Below, piece after piece: positions 30,488 to 41,177 of a stretch of 64,000 nucleotides of DNA (its first letter is position 1; every line of letters starts with the position of its first letter). The notes beneath the pieces were generated by a model, which saw only the letters and a program-made list of their open reading frames with translations, was not told the origin of the DNA and did not search any database. Source of the stretch: Bacteroidota bacterium (GTDB taxonomy: Bacteria > Bacteroidota > Bacteroidia > AKYH767-A > JAHEYN01); the NCBI GenBank assembly GCA_023251555.1, contig JAHEYN010000004.1:1-64000 (forward strand), written 5' to 3'. The position numbers and the translations under genes are program-made.

Positions 30488-31365
30488 TTGCACCCGGAGA
30501 AACAATTCTTAAGCCGCTTGTAAGCATAGCGGATAACTCGTTCCGCCCCGAGGATGCGGGTAATTATATGCTCTCTCTCAGGATTTCCGGCGACAATTTC
30601 TCTTTTGCGGTTCTTGATGGAGCCAGGAATAAATACATCATGCTTTTTTCGTATCCTTTCAGGGCCGGTGAAAATCCTGATGAGATTTGCCGGAGATTCA
30701 GGGAAATATGTCTTTCGGAAGATAGACTGCAGCTTAAATATAAATCAGTAAATATTGCATTCGCCGGACGTATTGCCACGCTTGTTCCTTCCGCAGTTTT
30801 TGAAAATGGCAGGGAGGCGTCTTACCTTGCGCTTGTTCATCCTGAACAGGATAAAGAGATTGTTTTGTCCGGGCCTGTGAGAATGGCCGATGCCTGCTGT
30901 GTTTACGGGGCCGAACCCGGCCTTGTCTCGGCCGTGAAGGAATTGTTTCCCGGCGTATCCGTACAGCATCATTGCATGTCCCTGCTCGAAGCGGTGCTGC
31001 AGAAAATGAAAAACGATCCGCATAAGAAAGCAGTGCTGCACATCCAGCCATCTTCTTTTGATATGATCGTTACGGAAAACGGGAAGTTGCTGTTTTATAA
31101 TTCCTTCCCTTACCGTGCCCCCGAAGATTTTATTTATTATGTGCTGTTTGTATTTGAACAGCTCCGCCTGAATCCGGAAGCCTGTGATACAATGCTGCTC
31201 GGGGAGATTGTTAGCAGTTCTTCATTGTACACGATTCTGTATAAGTATGTGAGAAGGGTTTCTTTCGGCATGAGAAACGACAGTTATTCCTACAGCTACG
31301 GTTTTGAAAACCTTCCGCCTCATTTTTACTATAATCTTTTAAATCAGAACCTGTGCGTATCATAA
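30484..31365 (+). CDS. DUF3822-like protein
   Basis: 293 aa; Bacteroidota-type gene located directly upstream of rsmD/coaD; 4-nt overlap with the merR gene. Confidence 0.65.
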   Translation: MIAPGETILKPLVSIADNSFRPEDAGNYMLSLRISGDNFSFAVLDGARNKYIMLFSYPFRAGENPDEICRRFREICLSEDRLQLKYKSVNIAFAGRIATLVPSAVFENGREASYLALVHPEQDKEIVLSGPVRMADACCVYGAEPGLVSAVKELFPGVSVQHHCMSLLEAVLQKMKNDPHKKAVLHIQPSSFDMIVTENGKLLFYNSFPYRAPEDFIYYVLFVFEQLRLNPEACDTMLLGEIVSSSSLYTILYKYVRRVSFGMRNDSYSYSYGFENLPPHFYYNLLNQNLCVS

Positions 31366-31898
31366 GCGGGAATCTCAAGGGGAGGAGGCTGCAGGTCCCG
31401 TCAAACCTTCCGGTAAGGCCTACCACCGATTTTGCAAGGACAGGCATTTTTAATGTAATGGCGAATCATTTTGATTTCGGAGAGGTACGGGTGCTGGATC
31501 TTTTTTCCGGGACCGGGGGCATGACATTTGAATTTATCTCCCGCGGATGCGGCAGCATTGAAGCCGTGGATAACAACTACCACTGTGTGAAATTTATCCG
31601 TGACACGGCTGTAAAGTTCGGCGTTGAGAATGTCAAAGTGCATAAGGCTGCAGCTTCGGCTTTTATGAGGAATACCGAACAGCAGTACGACATAATTTTT
31701 GCCGATCCTCCCTATAACAGGCTTGAAATTCTTCACCTGCCCATGCTGGCATTTGAAAGAAACCTGGTGGCTCCGGGAGGGTGGTTTATCCTTGAGCACC
31801 AGTCTGTTCATGACCTGAAAGGCATGCCGCATTATAAAGACAAGCGTGTATACGGCAACGTGGGGTTTAGTATCTTTGCCAATGAAGAAAATGCATAA
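31353..31898 (+). CDS. rsmD: 16S rRNA (guanine(966)-N(2))-methyltransferase RsmD
   Basis: MRIISGNLKGRRLQVP (GTG start), VLDLFSGTGGMTFEFISRG, FADPPYN. Confidence 0.93.
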   Translation: MRIISGNLKGRRLQVPSNLPVRPTTDFARTGIFNVMANHFDFGEVRVLDLFSGTGGMTFEFISRGCGSIEAVDNNYHCVKFIRDTAVKFGVENVKVHKAAASAFMRNTEQQYDIIFADPPYNRLEILHLPMLAFERNLVAPGGWFILEHQSVHDLKGMPHYKDKRVYGNVGFSIFANEENA

Positions 31899-31910
31899 GC
31901 ATATTCCCGC

Positions 31911-32378
31911 ATGAAAAGAATCGCTGTCTTTCCCGGATCCTTTGATCCAATCACCACAGGTCACATGAATATTATCGGGCGGGCGCTCCCGTTGTTTGAT
32001 GAGCTTATCATTGCCATAGGGAATAATTCGGAAAAGAAATACTTTTTCCCCATGGAGAAGCGCAAGGCCTGGCTGGAAAGTCTTTTCACGAAAGAAAAGA
32101 AAATAAAGGTGGCCGGTTACAGCGGACTTACGGTCAAATTCTGCGGGAGCATAAAGGCTGCTTATATTGTCCGCGGGATTAGAACAGCAGCCGATTTTGA
32201 GTTTGAGAGGAGTATAGCCCAGATGAACAAAGCAATGGCTCCCGATATAGAAACGGTTTTTATTCTTGCTGAACCCGCCTATTCAGCCGTGGCTTCTACC
32301 ATTGTAAGGGATATTATCCGTAACGGGGGAGATGCCTCGGCTTTTGTTCCCCCGGGGATAAATCTTCAGAAAGCGTAG
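31911..32378 (+). CDS. coaD: Phosphopantetheine adenylyltransferase
   Basis: AVFPGSFDPITTGHMNIIGRAL, IVRGIRTAADFEFERSIAQMN. Confidence 0.96.
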   Translation: MKRIAVFPGSFDPITTGHMNIIGRALPLFDELIIAIGNNSEKKYFFPMEKRKAWLESLFTKEKKIKVAGYSGLTVKFCGSIKAAYIVRGIRTAADFEFERSIAQMNKAMAPDIETVFILAEPAYSAVASTIVRDIIRNGGDASAFVPPGINLQKA

Positions 32379-34024
32379 GAGAGTCCTCCCATTACCTGGA
32401 AGCGCTGAACGGGATAGTTTTCCCATGTGTAATACTTCAGCCCTGCAATATTATTAAAGTTCAGGAAGAAGGACATGATACGGGTATAATTGTATTCCAG
32501 CCCGGCGTTTACATCAACAAATCCGTTTATCTTTTTTGCTTCTGCTGCAGGGGTCATTATCCTTGTGTATCTGCTGCTTACGCCGTAGATATCGGCACGG
32601 GCCACCAGCTTGTCGGCTATGCTGTAATTGCCGCTCAGTGTAATCTGTAGCGCGGGTTTGTGCCAGGCCTTCAGTTCATGTGAGAGCGTATAGTGATGGT
32701 AATCGCCCCTGGCGGAAATCCTGATCTTTTCCGTTTGCTGGTGCGACAATTCGGCATGTATACCCCAGATGACAGCATCATCGTAAATCACCAGGTATTT
32801 GTTCTGCAGACTGCTGGAAACATCCGGGACAAAGAGAGGAAGAAGGCTTACTTCATTGTATTTCCCGGAAACATCAAAAGAAGTATTGTTGCTGAGGGTG
32901 CCTTTGAGTCCTCCTCCTCCTTCGAACCGGTTGTTGGTGTTCTGGATGGTTACAAGGGATTGCGTTCCGAGAAAAGGATTTTCACCGAGCAGACTGCGAA
33001 GGGTATTCTTCCGTATGTTGCCGTCAAGGTACAGGTACCCGATCAGGAATTCTTCTGCGATGTTGTATGAGAAAGTTGCTTTCGGGAAGAAGTGATAAAG
33101 GCTTGCTTCCTTATCCGACTGTACAGAAAAATTAATGCCTGTGAGTACTTTCCATTTATCGCCTGAAGCACTGACATGCGGAACAAGGCTCAGGAGGTTC
33201 TTATTATTCTGTATGAGGAGCTGGTCGTAGGCATAATCCCAACTCACATCTGCCCCGAAAAATTCTGTATTGATAAACTTCCCTGTGACGAGGTTCATTG
33301 AGAGGCCGTCTTCCTGCTTCCCGTAAAAATCACTGAGGTTATAATAATTTACCCGGAAGTCATATCTCAGCCTTGCACTGTCAAGGATATTGCTTTGATG
33401 ACGGAGGAATATTTCGGGAACCTGTATGTTCTGTCTCGTGTCAATCTCATCTGCAGTGGATTTCAGGTCATCAAAGCCGTAATAGTGAAGCACATTCCGG
33501 GTATAGTTGATTCCGCCGGAAAGCGTGGATTTATTATCGAAGAATCTTTTCCCGTATAAGTTTATTTCATTGTCGCTGTATGAACTGTTTCCCGCACCCC
33601 TGATTCCTCCTGAGGAAGAGAGGTGCCTGTAGTGTGTACCCCAGGAATACTCCCTGGAACGGAGGCTGTTCACGAACACTTCGCCGTAAGGAGCATCATT
33701 ATTCCCGAACCCGGCTTTTACCAGGGTCCTGTATAATTTGGAGATGGTTTCATCTTTTATTTTGACAGGCTTAAGCGGTGTTGTCTCGACAGTGGTGCTG
33801 ACCTTCGTTGACGAGATTGGGTATTCAAAGTGCGGAGGCGCTGCTGTGGCCGTATCTTTTTCAGGAAGGCTGCTTATTTTATACGAATCCGAAAGTGTCG
33901 GCTGATAAGGCTTTATCACGTCAATCTGCTCGTTCCCAAGGTCTTTTGTCTGTGCACCTGCATGGGAACAGCAAAGAATAATGGCGGGGGAAAGCAGTAT
34001 ATATAGATATTTATTCACGTTCAA
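32366..34024 (-). CDS. Outer-membrane beta-barrel (TonB-receptor-like) protein
   Basis: Signal peptide, DVIKPYQPTLSDSYKI segment, long amphipathic beta pattern ending in YPVQRFQVMGGLSYAF. Confidence 0.7.
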   Translation of the reverse strand: MNVNKYLYILLSPAIILCCSHAGAQTKDLGNEQIDVIKPYQPTLSDSYKISSLPEKDTATAAPPHFEYPISSTKVSTTVETTPLKPVKIKDETISKLYRTLVKAGFGNNDAPYGEVFVNSLRSREYSWGTHYRHLSSSGGIRGAGNSSYSDNEINLYGKRFFDNKSTLSGGINYTRNVLHYYGFDDLKSTADEIDTRQNIQVPEIFLRHQSNILDSARLRYDFRVNYYNLSDFYGKQEDGLSMNLVTGKFINTEFFGADVSWDYAYDQLLIQNNKNLLSLVPHVSASGDKWKVLTGINFSVQSDKEASLYHFFPKATFSYNIAEEFLIGYLYLDGNIRKNTLRSLLGENPFLGTQSLVTIQNTNNRFEGGGGLKGTLSNNTSFDVSGKYNEVSLLPLFVPDVSSSLQNKYLVIYDDAVIWGIHAELSHQQTEKIRISARGDYHHYTLSHELKAWHKPALQITLSGNYSIADKLVARADIYGVSSRYTRIMTPAAEAKKINGFVDVNAGLEYNYTRIMSFFLNFNNIAGLKYYTWENYPVQRFQVMGGLSYAF

Positions 34025-37000
34025 TTCCTCCGTTGGTTGTGTCAGGCGGGCTTACCAGTTTTTCCTGCAGTTCGTTCTGCTGCTGCTGTTTCTCTTTTTC
34101 AATGATCAGGTTCAGTTTGTCGCGGGAGATATTTTTTACCGTGCTGTCGGCACCTTCATAATTATCAAGCAGGCTTTGCAGTGTGGCTTTTGCCTGGAAG
34201 GCATCGCTCTGTGCCATGTAGTTGTCGGACAGCAGCAGGAAACCTTTGGCAATCCACTCATCATAAGAAGGCACCTGGTTCACAAGATCAAAAACGGCTT
34301 TTTCACAATCTTTAAAATGACCTTGCTTATAATAAATGAGGGCGATATTGTATTTTGCTTCCGCCCCCAGTTCGCTGGCAGACTTAGCTGTAGCGGCAAA
34401 TTCGGGAAGAGCTAATTGTACGCTGTCCATGGCAAGTTCTGATTTGCCTGATATCAGGTGTGCCTCTCCTGCAAGCTCCCCGGGTATTTTTTCAAAGGTG
34501 AGAAGTTTGGCAGCAGATTCCACGGCAGACTGATACTTCCCGAGCAGGAAGTTACATTTCATTTTCCCGGCAACGGCTTCCTGGATATTGTTTTTATACT
34601 CGGCAACTTCTTCGAGCGTACTGTAATTTTTAAGGGAATTTTCATATTGCTTCTGCATAAAGTAAATGCCTGCCGTCCTCAGAAGAGCTGTTTCGGTAAA
34701 AGTGTTTTTGGAAGCATTTATAACAAAAGTGTAGGAAGGAAGCGCTTTGTCGTACTCTCTATTCCTGAAATCACATTCGGCCTTGTAAAAATTTGCATTC
34801 AGCACAAAGGCTCCGTCCGGGAATTTAGAAAGATAGGTTTCCATATCCCCCGAAGCATTTTTGCAGTCGTTTTTCATGTAGCGCACCTCGGCCGCTTCGT
34901 ATGTGATGGAATCCTGGGAAGCTTTATCCACATTGGCAAAGGGGACTGTTGCGGCATAAGCGAGATAAGCTTCCGAGTTACCCTGTCCCACATATACATT
35001 TTTAATTCCGACAAGCGCAGATTTTGCTTCAGGCGTAGCCGGGTAGTCGCTGATGACAGTTTTGTATGCTCCCAGGGCCATGGAATCTTCCTTATGGTTA
35101 AAGTATATGAGTGCGATACCCAGCAATGCTTTCTTTACATAGCTGCATTTTGGGAACTGGTCTATAAGTTTTTTATAGTGTGAGAAGGCGCTATCCTCGC
35201 GCCCGGTGAGAAACTCGGCATTGCCCCGTTCGTAAAGCGCATCATCGGAGTAGTTGGATTTGGGAAAAAGAGCGGCAAGGGTATCCAGGGTGCTTATTTT
35301 ATCCTTCAGGCGGTTCTGGAGACCGTAAATTACAGCTCTCTGGAAAAGAGCATAGTCGGCTGAGGCCGCTTTATTCCTGATGGCATCATCATAATATTCG
35401 GCCGCATTGGCAAATTCCCGCTGCATGAGGAAGCCGTCGGCCGTCCTGAGAAGGGCGTCATTATACCTTGCCTTATCCGTTTCTTCTTTGTTTTTCAGGT
35501 ATTTCCTGAACCAGGTTACCGCATTTGCATAATCTTCCATCTTGAAATAACAGTACCCTGTATTGTAATTGGCAGGATTATACAGCGGGAGTTTCAGTGC
35601 GGAAGGTGTGTATAGGAAATCATTGTATGCTTTTATTGCGTCCTCATATTTTTTCAGCCTGTACAGGGCTTCGCCTTTCCAGTATGTGGCGAGAGCAGTA
35701 AGTTTTTCATCAGAATTAAATTCTAAAGATTTGCCGAGCAGGGAAAGGGATTCGTCATTTTTACCGTCATTGAGAAATTCCAGCGCATAGTAGTAGTATG
35801 CTTTCTGTCCGGCGAGTTTTATTTTTTGGGATTTGTTATTTATGTTGTCAATAAACGGGATGGCATCTTTGTAATTTCTGGTGGCCATGAAGATGTCGGC
35901 GAGATACTCGTTTGCCTGGTCGGACCGGGGCGAAGAGGGATAAGCCGCAAGGTATTGTCTGAAAGCATTTACGGCGTCTGCCTGAAGAGAAATTTCATAA
36001 CAGAGTTTTGCATAGCTGAAAAGGGCATCCTCCCGGATATCCTTGTCGAACGTCATCCTGGATGCAAGCCTGAACGCACTTCTTGCATTCTGTTTTTTAT
36101 TAATACTGATGAAACATGAAGCAAGGTGGTAGAAGGTGTTCTGCGATAAAATATCGTTGAGGGGATCTACGTTGGAAAAAGACTCGACTGCTTTTTCATA
36201 ATCTGCAGCCCTGTAGCGGCAATACCCGAGTTCGTAGTAGTCTTCCCTCGTTATTTTCCCGGAAAACTTCTGGTATTCTTCGAGGAACGGGATTGCCTCC
36301 CTGAACTGTCCCATCCGGTAATAGGATTCACCTGCCAGGTGAGTAATTTCCGTGGAGTTCTGCGGGTTGCCCTGTGCAAGCAGGGGTACTGCGTATTCCA
36401 CGAGCTGGCTGTATTTTCCCTGCAGGTAATAAATCTGGGTGATATAGGAAGGAACGAGTACGGAGAATCCTTCGCTGTCTTTTAGTTTCAGGAAGCTTTG
36501 AAGTGCCGTTTCATAGTTTTTGTTTGTGTATGCGATATGCGCATAATAGTAATTTGCAGGAGGAGTGTATTTTGTATCAATGTCTTTTATTTCATAGAAG
36601 GCTTTGCCGGCTTTCTCGTAGTTACCGGTATTAAAGAAGCTGTATCCTGTCTTGAAATAATATTCATGTGATTCTTCTTTTGTGAGAAAGAACAGATCTG
36701 TTTTCTCAAACCATTCTGCAGCAAGTTTGAAACGTTTCTGCCTGTAGTAAAACCTGCCGATCATGAATTTCATTTTTTCGGCTTTGGGACTTTCCGGATA
36801 TTCGGTCACAAAGTTGCTGAGCAGGTATTCGGCATCTTTGTGGAAAAGTTCCATGGCACAAACCGCATAGTAATAAGTGGCATCGGATCTCATTATGGAG
36901 GCGGTGGTGTTTCCTGTTTCGCTTCCTGTCAGTTTGGTGTTATCAAGGATTTTTCCGAAACAGGCCTGTGCCGCTCCGTATTTTTCTTTTGCAAACAGGC

Positions 37001-37121
37001 TGATGCCGTCCCGGAATGCCTGTGCAGGGTCAGTCTTCTCCATGCTTTTCTGCGCTGTGCACGGATGATGCAGGGCTGCCAGAAGCAAAAAGATTAGTAA
37101 GAAGTATCGCCCGGTATGCAT
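34011..37121 (-). CDS. Large secreted tetratricopeptide-repeat protein (1036 aa)
   Basis: Signal peptide and many TPR units throughout (e.g. FKLAAEWFEKTDLFFLTKEESHEYYFKTGYSFFNTGNYEKAGKAF). Confidence 0.85.
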   Translation of the reverse strand: MHTGRYFLLIFLLLAALHHPCTAQKSMEKTDPAQAFRDGISLFAKEKYGAAQACFGKILDNTKLTGSETGNTTASIMRSDATYYYAVCAMELFHKDAEYLLSNFVTEYPESPKAEKMKFMIGRFYYRQKRFKLAAEWFEKTDLFFLTKEESHEYYFKTGYSFFNTGNYEKAGKAFYEIKDIDTKYTPPANYYYAHIAYTNKNYETALQSFLKLKDSEGFSVLVPSYITQIYYLQGKYSQLVEYAVPLLAQGNPQNSTEITHLAGESYYRMGQFREAIPFLEEYQKFSGKITREDYYELGYCRYRAADYEKAVESFSNVDPLNDILSQNTFYHLASCFISINKKQNARSAFRLASRMTFDKDIREDALFSYAKLCYEISLQADAVNAFRQYLAAYPSSPRSDQANEYLADIFMATRNYKDAIPFIDNINNKSQKIKLAGQKAYYYYALEFLNDGKNDESLSLLGKSLEFNSDEKLTALATYWKGEALYRLKKYEDAIKAYNDFLYTPSALKLPLYNPANYNTGYCYFKMEDYANAVTWFRKYLKNKEETDKARYNDALLRTADGFLMQREFANAAEYYDDAIRNKAASADYALFQRAVIYGLQNRLKDKISTLDTLAALFPKSNYSDDALYERGNAEFLTGREDSAFSHYKKLIDQFPKCSYVKKALLGIALIYFNHKEDSMALGAYKTVISDYPATPEAKSALVGIKNVYVGQGNSEAYLAYAATVPFANVDKASQDSITYEAAEVRYMKNDCKNASGDMETYLSKFPDGAFVLNANFYKAECDFRNREYDKALPSYTFVINASKNTFTETALLRTAGIYFMQKQYENSLKNYSTLEEVAEYKNNIQEAVAGKMKCNFLLGKYQSAVESAAKLLTFEKIPGELAGEAHLISGKSELAMDSVQLALPEFAATAKSASELGAEAKYNIALIYYKQGHFKDCEKAVFDLVNQVPSYDEWIAKGFLLLSDNYMAQSDAFQAKATLQSLLDNYEGADSTVKNISRDKLNLIIEKEKQQQQNELQEKLVSPPDTTNGGIERE

Positions 37122-37283
37122 AACTGATTACCCGTATAATGAGGGAATTACGAACAGGCGGTAAATATAATTATATAATACCTCTGCAATTGGAGCAGGA
37201 TTTTGTAGTTTTTAACTTTAGGATGTTAATAGCCTGGCGTATCGGGCAGCCATAAAAATTAATTATACCTTTGGAGGGCATTT

Positions 37284-37994
37284 TTGATCAAGAAGATGAA
37301 AGTAAACATGCCGCTTGATAATATTATCAGCCTTGAACATGTATCTGTGTTCCAGCAGTTAAACCTGGTTTTATCGGATGTTTCTTTTTCTGTAAACAAG
37401 GGTGAGTTTGTGTATCTCATTGGCCGTACGGGGAGCGGCAAAAGCTCATTGCTGAAGACACTTTACGCTGAGCTGCCGGTGGCAGAAGGCGAAGCCTCCA
37501 TTGCAGGTTTCAGCCTGAACCGGCTGAAGAGGAGAGAAATCCCTTACCTGAGGAGAAAGCTGGGTATTATCTTCCAGGATTTCCAGCTGCTCACCGACAG
37601 GACACTGAACGAAAATCTTTTGTTTGTGCTTCGTGCTACCGGGTGGAAAGACAGGAAGCTGATGCAGAAGAGGATACATGATGTTCTCGAAAAAGTACAC
37701 CTTGAAACCAAGGGCTTTAAAATGCCCCATGAGCTTTCCGGGGGTGAACAGCAGCGTGTGGGAATTGCAAGGGCTCTGCTCAATGATCCTGAAGTGATTC
37801 TTGCCGATGAACCTACAGGTAACCTTGACCCTGAAACATCAGACGGGATTATGGCATTGTTGTTCGAGATCAGCCATTCGGGGCGGGCGGTAGTTATGGC
37901 AACCCATAATTATTCTCTCCTGGGGAAATACCCCGCCCGTATTCTCAAGTGTGAAAACGGGAAACTGCTGGACCAGGTTCAGGGGAGTTTCTGA
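37284..37994 (+). CDS. ftsE: ABC transporter ATP-binding protein, FtsE-like
   Basis: IGRTGSGKSSLLKTLY (Walker A), LSGGEQQRVGIARALLNDPEVILADEPTGNLDPETSDGI. TTG start at 37284 or ATG at 37296. Confidence 0.85.
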   Translation: MIKKMKVNMPLDNIISLEHVSVFQQLNLVLSDVSFSVNKGEFVYLIGRTGSGKSSLLKTLYAELPVAEGEASIAGFSLNRLKRREIPYLRRKLGIIFQDFQLLTDRTLNENLLFVLRATGWKDRKLMQKRIHDVLEKVHLETKGFKMPHELSGGEQQRVGIARALLNDPEVILADEPTGNLDPETSDGIMALLFEISHSGRAVVMATHNYSLLGKYPARILKCENGKLLDQVQGSF

Positions 37995-39109
37995 AATATC
38001 AGCTCTGAAAGTTTCCCGGCATTTCTCCTGTTCGAAAAATTTTCCTGCAGAACAGATTCTCTTTTTCTTATTTCTTCTCCGTCAAAATCTTTATTAAAAA
38101 GCTGGCTGATTTTTTCTTTCATCTGTCTGGGAGAATCGGCAATTGCACACAGTGTTTCGAGCCCCGTTCCCTTTACCATCGGCGTATTTACGATACAGTG
38201 CCTTCCCGTGAACAATGCTGCAAGCAGCTTCAGTTTAATTCCGGTGTTCTGGAAGGTGGGAAGAATATTTACCTGGGCATCTCTTACAAGTTCATAAATT
38301 TCAGAGGTGCTGATGTCGGCTTTCAGCGTGATGTTCGGGTAACGGCCTGCAGCTTCAATAAGAAGCTTAGAGGGTTTTGATCCTGCAATTACCAGCGGCA
38401 CTTTCAGGCTGTTAAAAATCTTCTCTGCCAGGTAAATTGCCGCCTGGTTGTTTTCTCCCACCGCGAGATTGCCGTGGTAAAAAGCAAACGCCCCCCGTCC
38501 TTTTTTTGCAGTCGGGTTTTCGTGCGGGTGAAATGCCGGTATGTAATAAACGTTGCGGAACCTTGCGCCAAGGTCTCCGGTGTCATGCTGGGAGATGGCA
38601 GCAACGGCGGAAGCCTGCCTGAGCACATCTTCATACTTCCTGAGTTTAGCCGCCTCGTTGTGAAAATAATAGCGCTTGAAGATATTGCTCTCCACCAGGG
38701 CAAGGTTGTCGTAATACTCATGCTCTATATTGTGCATACGTACAATGGTCTTTCTTTTCTCCATATCCCCGCTGTGCAAATGATATGTGGAGTGCAGACC
38801 TTCCATCAGTACCGGGAAACTGTTCTTTGAAAGATTCTTTTTCAGTTGTTCAGAAGAACGGGAAAGAACGATATAGGGAATGCCGTTGAACAATAACGAC
38901 TTTGCCGTTTTTCTCGGATAGTAATGCACGCTTGCACAGAATTTTTCCAGCTCCCTGCGCCTTTGTCTTCCATACTCGAAGCAGTGCAGATGTATTTTGA
39001 CCCCCGCTTCAGAGAGGGCTTTGATTTTGAAAAACACTTCTATAACGCCTCCGTAATCAGGCGGGTAGGGGATGTCAAAAGAAATAATATTGAGGTTTTT
39101 TCCGCTCAT
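37979..39109 (-). CDS. Glycosyltransferase family 4-like
   Basis: FDIPYPPDYGGVIEVFFKIKALSEAGVKIHLHCFEYG; C-terminal GT-B pattern. Confidence 0.82.
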   Translation of the reverse strand: MSGKNLNIISFDIPYPPDYGGVIEVFFKIKALSEAGVKIHLHCFEYGRQRRRELEKFCASVHYYPRKTAKSLLFNGIPYIVLSRSSEQLKKNLSKNSFPVLMEGLHSTYHLHSGDMEKRKTIVRMHNIEHEYYDNLALVESNIFKRYYFHNEAAKLRKYEDVLRQASAVAAISQHDTGDLGARFRNVYYIPAFHPHENPTAKKGRGAFAFYHGNLAVGENNQAAIYLAEKIFNSLKVPLVIAGSKPSKLLIEAAGRYPNITLKADISTSEIYELVRDAQVNILPTFQNTGIKLKLLAALFTGRHCIVNTPMVKGTGLETLCAIADSPRQMKEKISQLFNKDFDGEEIRKRESVLQENFSNRRNAGKLSELIFQKLP

Positions 39110-40236
39110 GCCGTTGTTGCCCGTAGGATAAGCTCAGACAGTTTTTTTTCTTCTTCCTGCCAGCACAGCCCGGCAGCAGATTTCTTTGCATTTTCCTTCC
39201 ACGATGCGAGTTGGGCAGGATTGCCCAGCATCTCCCTTATTTTTTCTGCAATATGCCGCGGATCGTGATTCTCAATGAAAGCACCAACCCTGTGAGCGGT
39301 TATAATTTTTTTTACTTCTGCAAGCGGGTATGCGAGCACTGCAATACCGGCATGAATATAATCGAACAGCTTATTCGGAAGGCTGTACCTGTAATTGATG
39401 TTTGTGTCTTTGTCCAATGTAAGTCCTATATCCGCCGACATGGTGTATTTCCTGAGTTCTTCAAACGGGAGAAGCCCGGTAAATATTATACGGTCCTCCA
39501 GTTTTAATTCGCCTGTAAGCTTTTTAAGCGCCCCCATCACATCTCCTTTTCCGGCAATAACCAGCACAGCATTATCCAGGTACTGCATTGCTTTTACCGC
39601 CTCTTCCGCGCCCCTGTTTATGTTAATGCCGGCACCCTGGAGGATGAGTATGTTTTTGTTCTCCGGGAGGCCCAGCGATTTTCTTGTTTCCACCGCGCTT
39701 TTTATTGCTGTCTCCTGCAGCAATGGAACATTGCGGATGGCTTTCACCTCTGTATGATATTCTTTTTTGTAGATGGCTGCTATTGATTCATTGACAGTGC
39801 AAACATATTTCAGTCGCGGGAAGATGAACTTTTCAATCAGTTTCCATACTGTCCGTATAGCCTTGCGGTCAGAAAGTTCGGGCACCCCCGTGAAATATTC
39901 ATGGCTGTCGTATACCAGGGGCACAGATTTTATTTTTGAAGCAAGAAAATTGGGCAGGAGGGTATCAAGGTCATTGGCAATGAGCAGGGTAGCCGGGTGG
40001 AAGAGCAGGTAAAAGAACAGGCGCAGGTTATATTCTGCGTAAAAGAAAGCTCCTTTGCTGAACAGAAGGCGCATTCTGTGTGTGTGGTAGCTGCGGTCAT
40101 ACAGGGGAGGAGAGCAGGAAAGCCTTCTCCCTACGACCACTACTTTGTATCCCATCCCGGATAGGGTGAGAGCCGTTCTGTGAACCCGCTGGTCGGCGCT
40201 GAGGTCATTGGTTACTGATACAAGGGCTTTCTTCAT
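39106..40236 (-). CDS. Glycosyltransferase (GT-B, group 1)
   Basis: SADQRVHRTALTLSGMGYKVVVVGR, LPNKLFDYIHAGIAVLAYPLAEVKKII. 4-nt overlaps with both neighbours. Confidence 0.85.
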   Translation of the reverse strand: MKKALVSVTNDLSADQRVHRTALTLSGMGYKVVVVGRRLSCSPPLYDRSYHTHRMRLLFSKGAFFYAEYNLRLFFYLLFHPATLLIANDLDTLLPNFLASKIKSVPLVYDSHEYFTGVPELSDRKAIRTVWKLIEKFIFPRLKYVCTVNESIAAIYKKEYHTEVKAIRNVPLLQETAIKSAVETRKSLGLPENKNILILQGAGININRGAEEAVKAMQYLDNAVLVIAGKGDVMGALKKLTGELKLEDRIIFTGLLPFEELRKYTMSADIGLTLDKDTNINYRYSLPNKLFDYIHAGIAVLAYPLAEVKKIITAHRVGAFIENHDPRHIAEKIREMLGNPAQLASWKENAKKSAAGLCWQEEEKKLSELILRATTA

Positions 40237-41168
40237 GAAGATGTTTGCCGGCCGTCACGCTTCGCATTGTCTATGCTTGCGTTCAGTTCAAACCCGACCA
40301 GAAGGATGACAGAGTTAAAATAGATCCAGAGCAGTATAACCATCAGCGTTCCGATGGACCCGTAGACCTTGTTATACTTCCCGAAGTTGTTGACAAAGTA
40401 TGCAAATCCAAGCGATGTTGCCAGGGACAGGAAGGTCGCCAGCGTTGATCCTGCGGAAATAAAACGGAATCTTTTCTTCCTTGCAGGAGCAAAATAATAA
40501 AGGAAAGAAAAGTTGAGAAAAAGAAGGGAGATGATAATTACCCATTTCCCCCCCGAGAGCATATAGTAGGTAACCTGGTTCCTGAGCAGCCCTATTTTTA
40601 CAACGTAAATAAGTGCAGACTCGCTGAAGATAATAAGCGTGATTGCCAGAAGGAGCAGCAGGGAGAGGATGACAGTCACCATGATTGAAACAAGACGCTG
40701 TTTAAAAGGAGATCGGGTTTCCACATAATGGTATGTTTTGTTAAAACTGTCCATCATGGCATTTACCCCGTTTGTTGAAAAATACAATGCAAGGAGGAAT
40801 CCGAAAGAGAGCAGACCTCCCCGCTGGTGCTTTACTATGTCTTCTATCGTGGTTTTGGTCGCGATGTATGCGTTTTTGGGAAGAAAATCCCTGATAAGCC
40901 CCAGTAGTGTGCCCTGGAATCCTGCAATGGGGACATAAGGAATCAGCGTGAACAGGAAAATGATGGAAGGAAAAAGGGCAATGAAAAAGTTGAAGGAAAG
41001 AGAGGATGCCCGTGTGGTTAGAGATCCTTTCTGAATCCCCCTGATGAAAAAACTTCCTACATCATATAGTGGCAGCCCGTCGAATCCCGGGATCACGATC
41101 CGTTTGGTGTAATTAAGCAGGATCTTCAGTGGCGGAAATCCCAGGAGGTATTTTGAAAGTTTAAACAA
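40233..41168 (-). CDS. YihY/BrkB family membrane protein
   Basis: SLTTRASSLSFNFFIALFPSIIFLFTLIPYVP, YGSIGTLMVILLWIYFNSVILLVGFELNA. Confidence 0.9.
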   Translation of the reverse strand: MFKLSKYLLGFPPLKILLNYTKRIVIPGFDGLPLYDVGSFFIRGIQKGSLTTRASSLSFNFFIALFPSIIFLFTLIPYVPIAGFQGTLLGLIRDFLPKNAYIATKTTIEDIVKHQRGGLLSFGFLLALYFSTNGVNAMMDSFNKTYHYVETRSPFKQRLVSIMVTVILSLLLLLAITLIIFSESALIYVVKIGLLRNQVTYYMLSGGKWVIIISLLFLNFSFLYYFAPARKKRFRFISAGSTLATFLSLATSLGFAYFVNNFGKYNKVYGSIGTLMVILLWIYFNSVILLVGFELNASIDNAKRDGRQTSS

Positions 41169-41177
41169 AGCGGGCAG

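Noticed and set aside
34458-35183. 241-aa plus-strand ORF antisense to the large TPR gene
   Set aside because: The TPR gene is a continuous 1036-aa frame; the antisense ORF has no motif.
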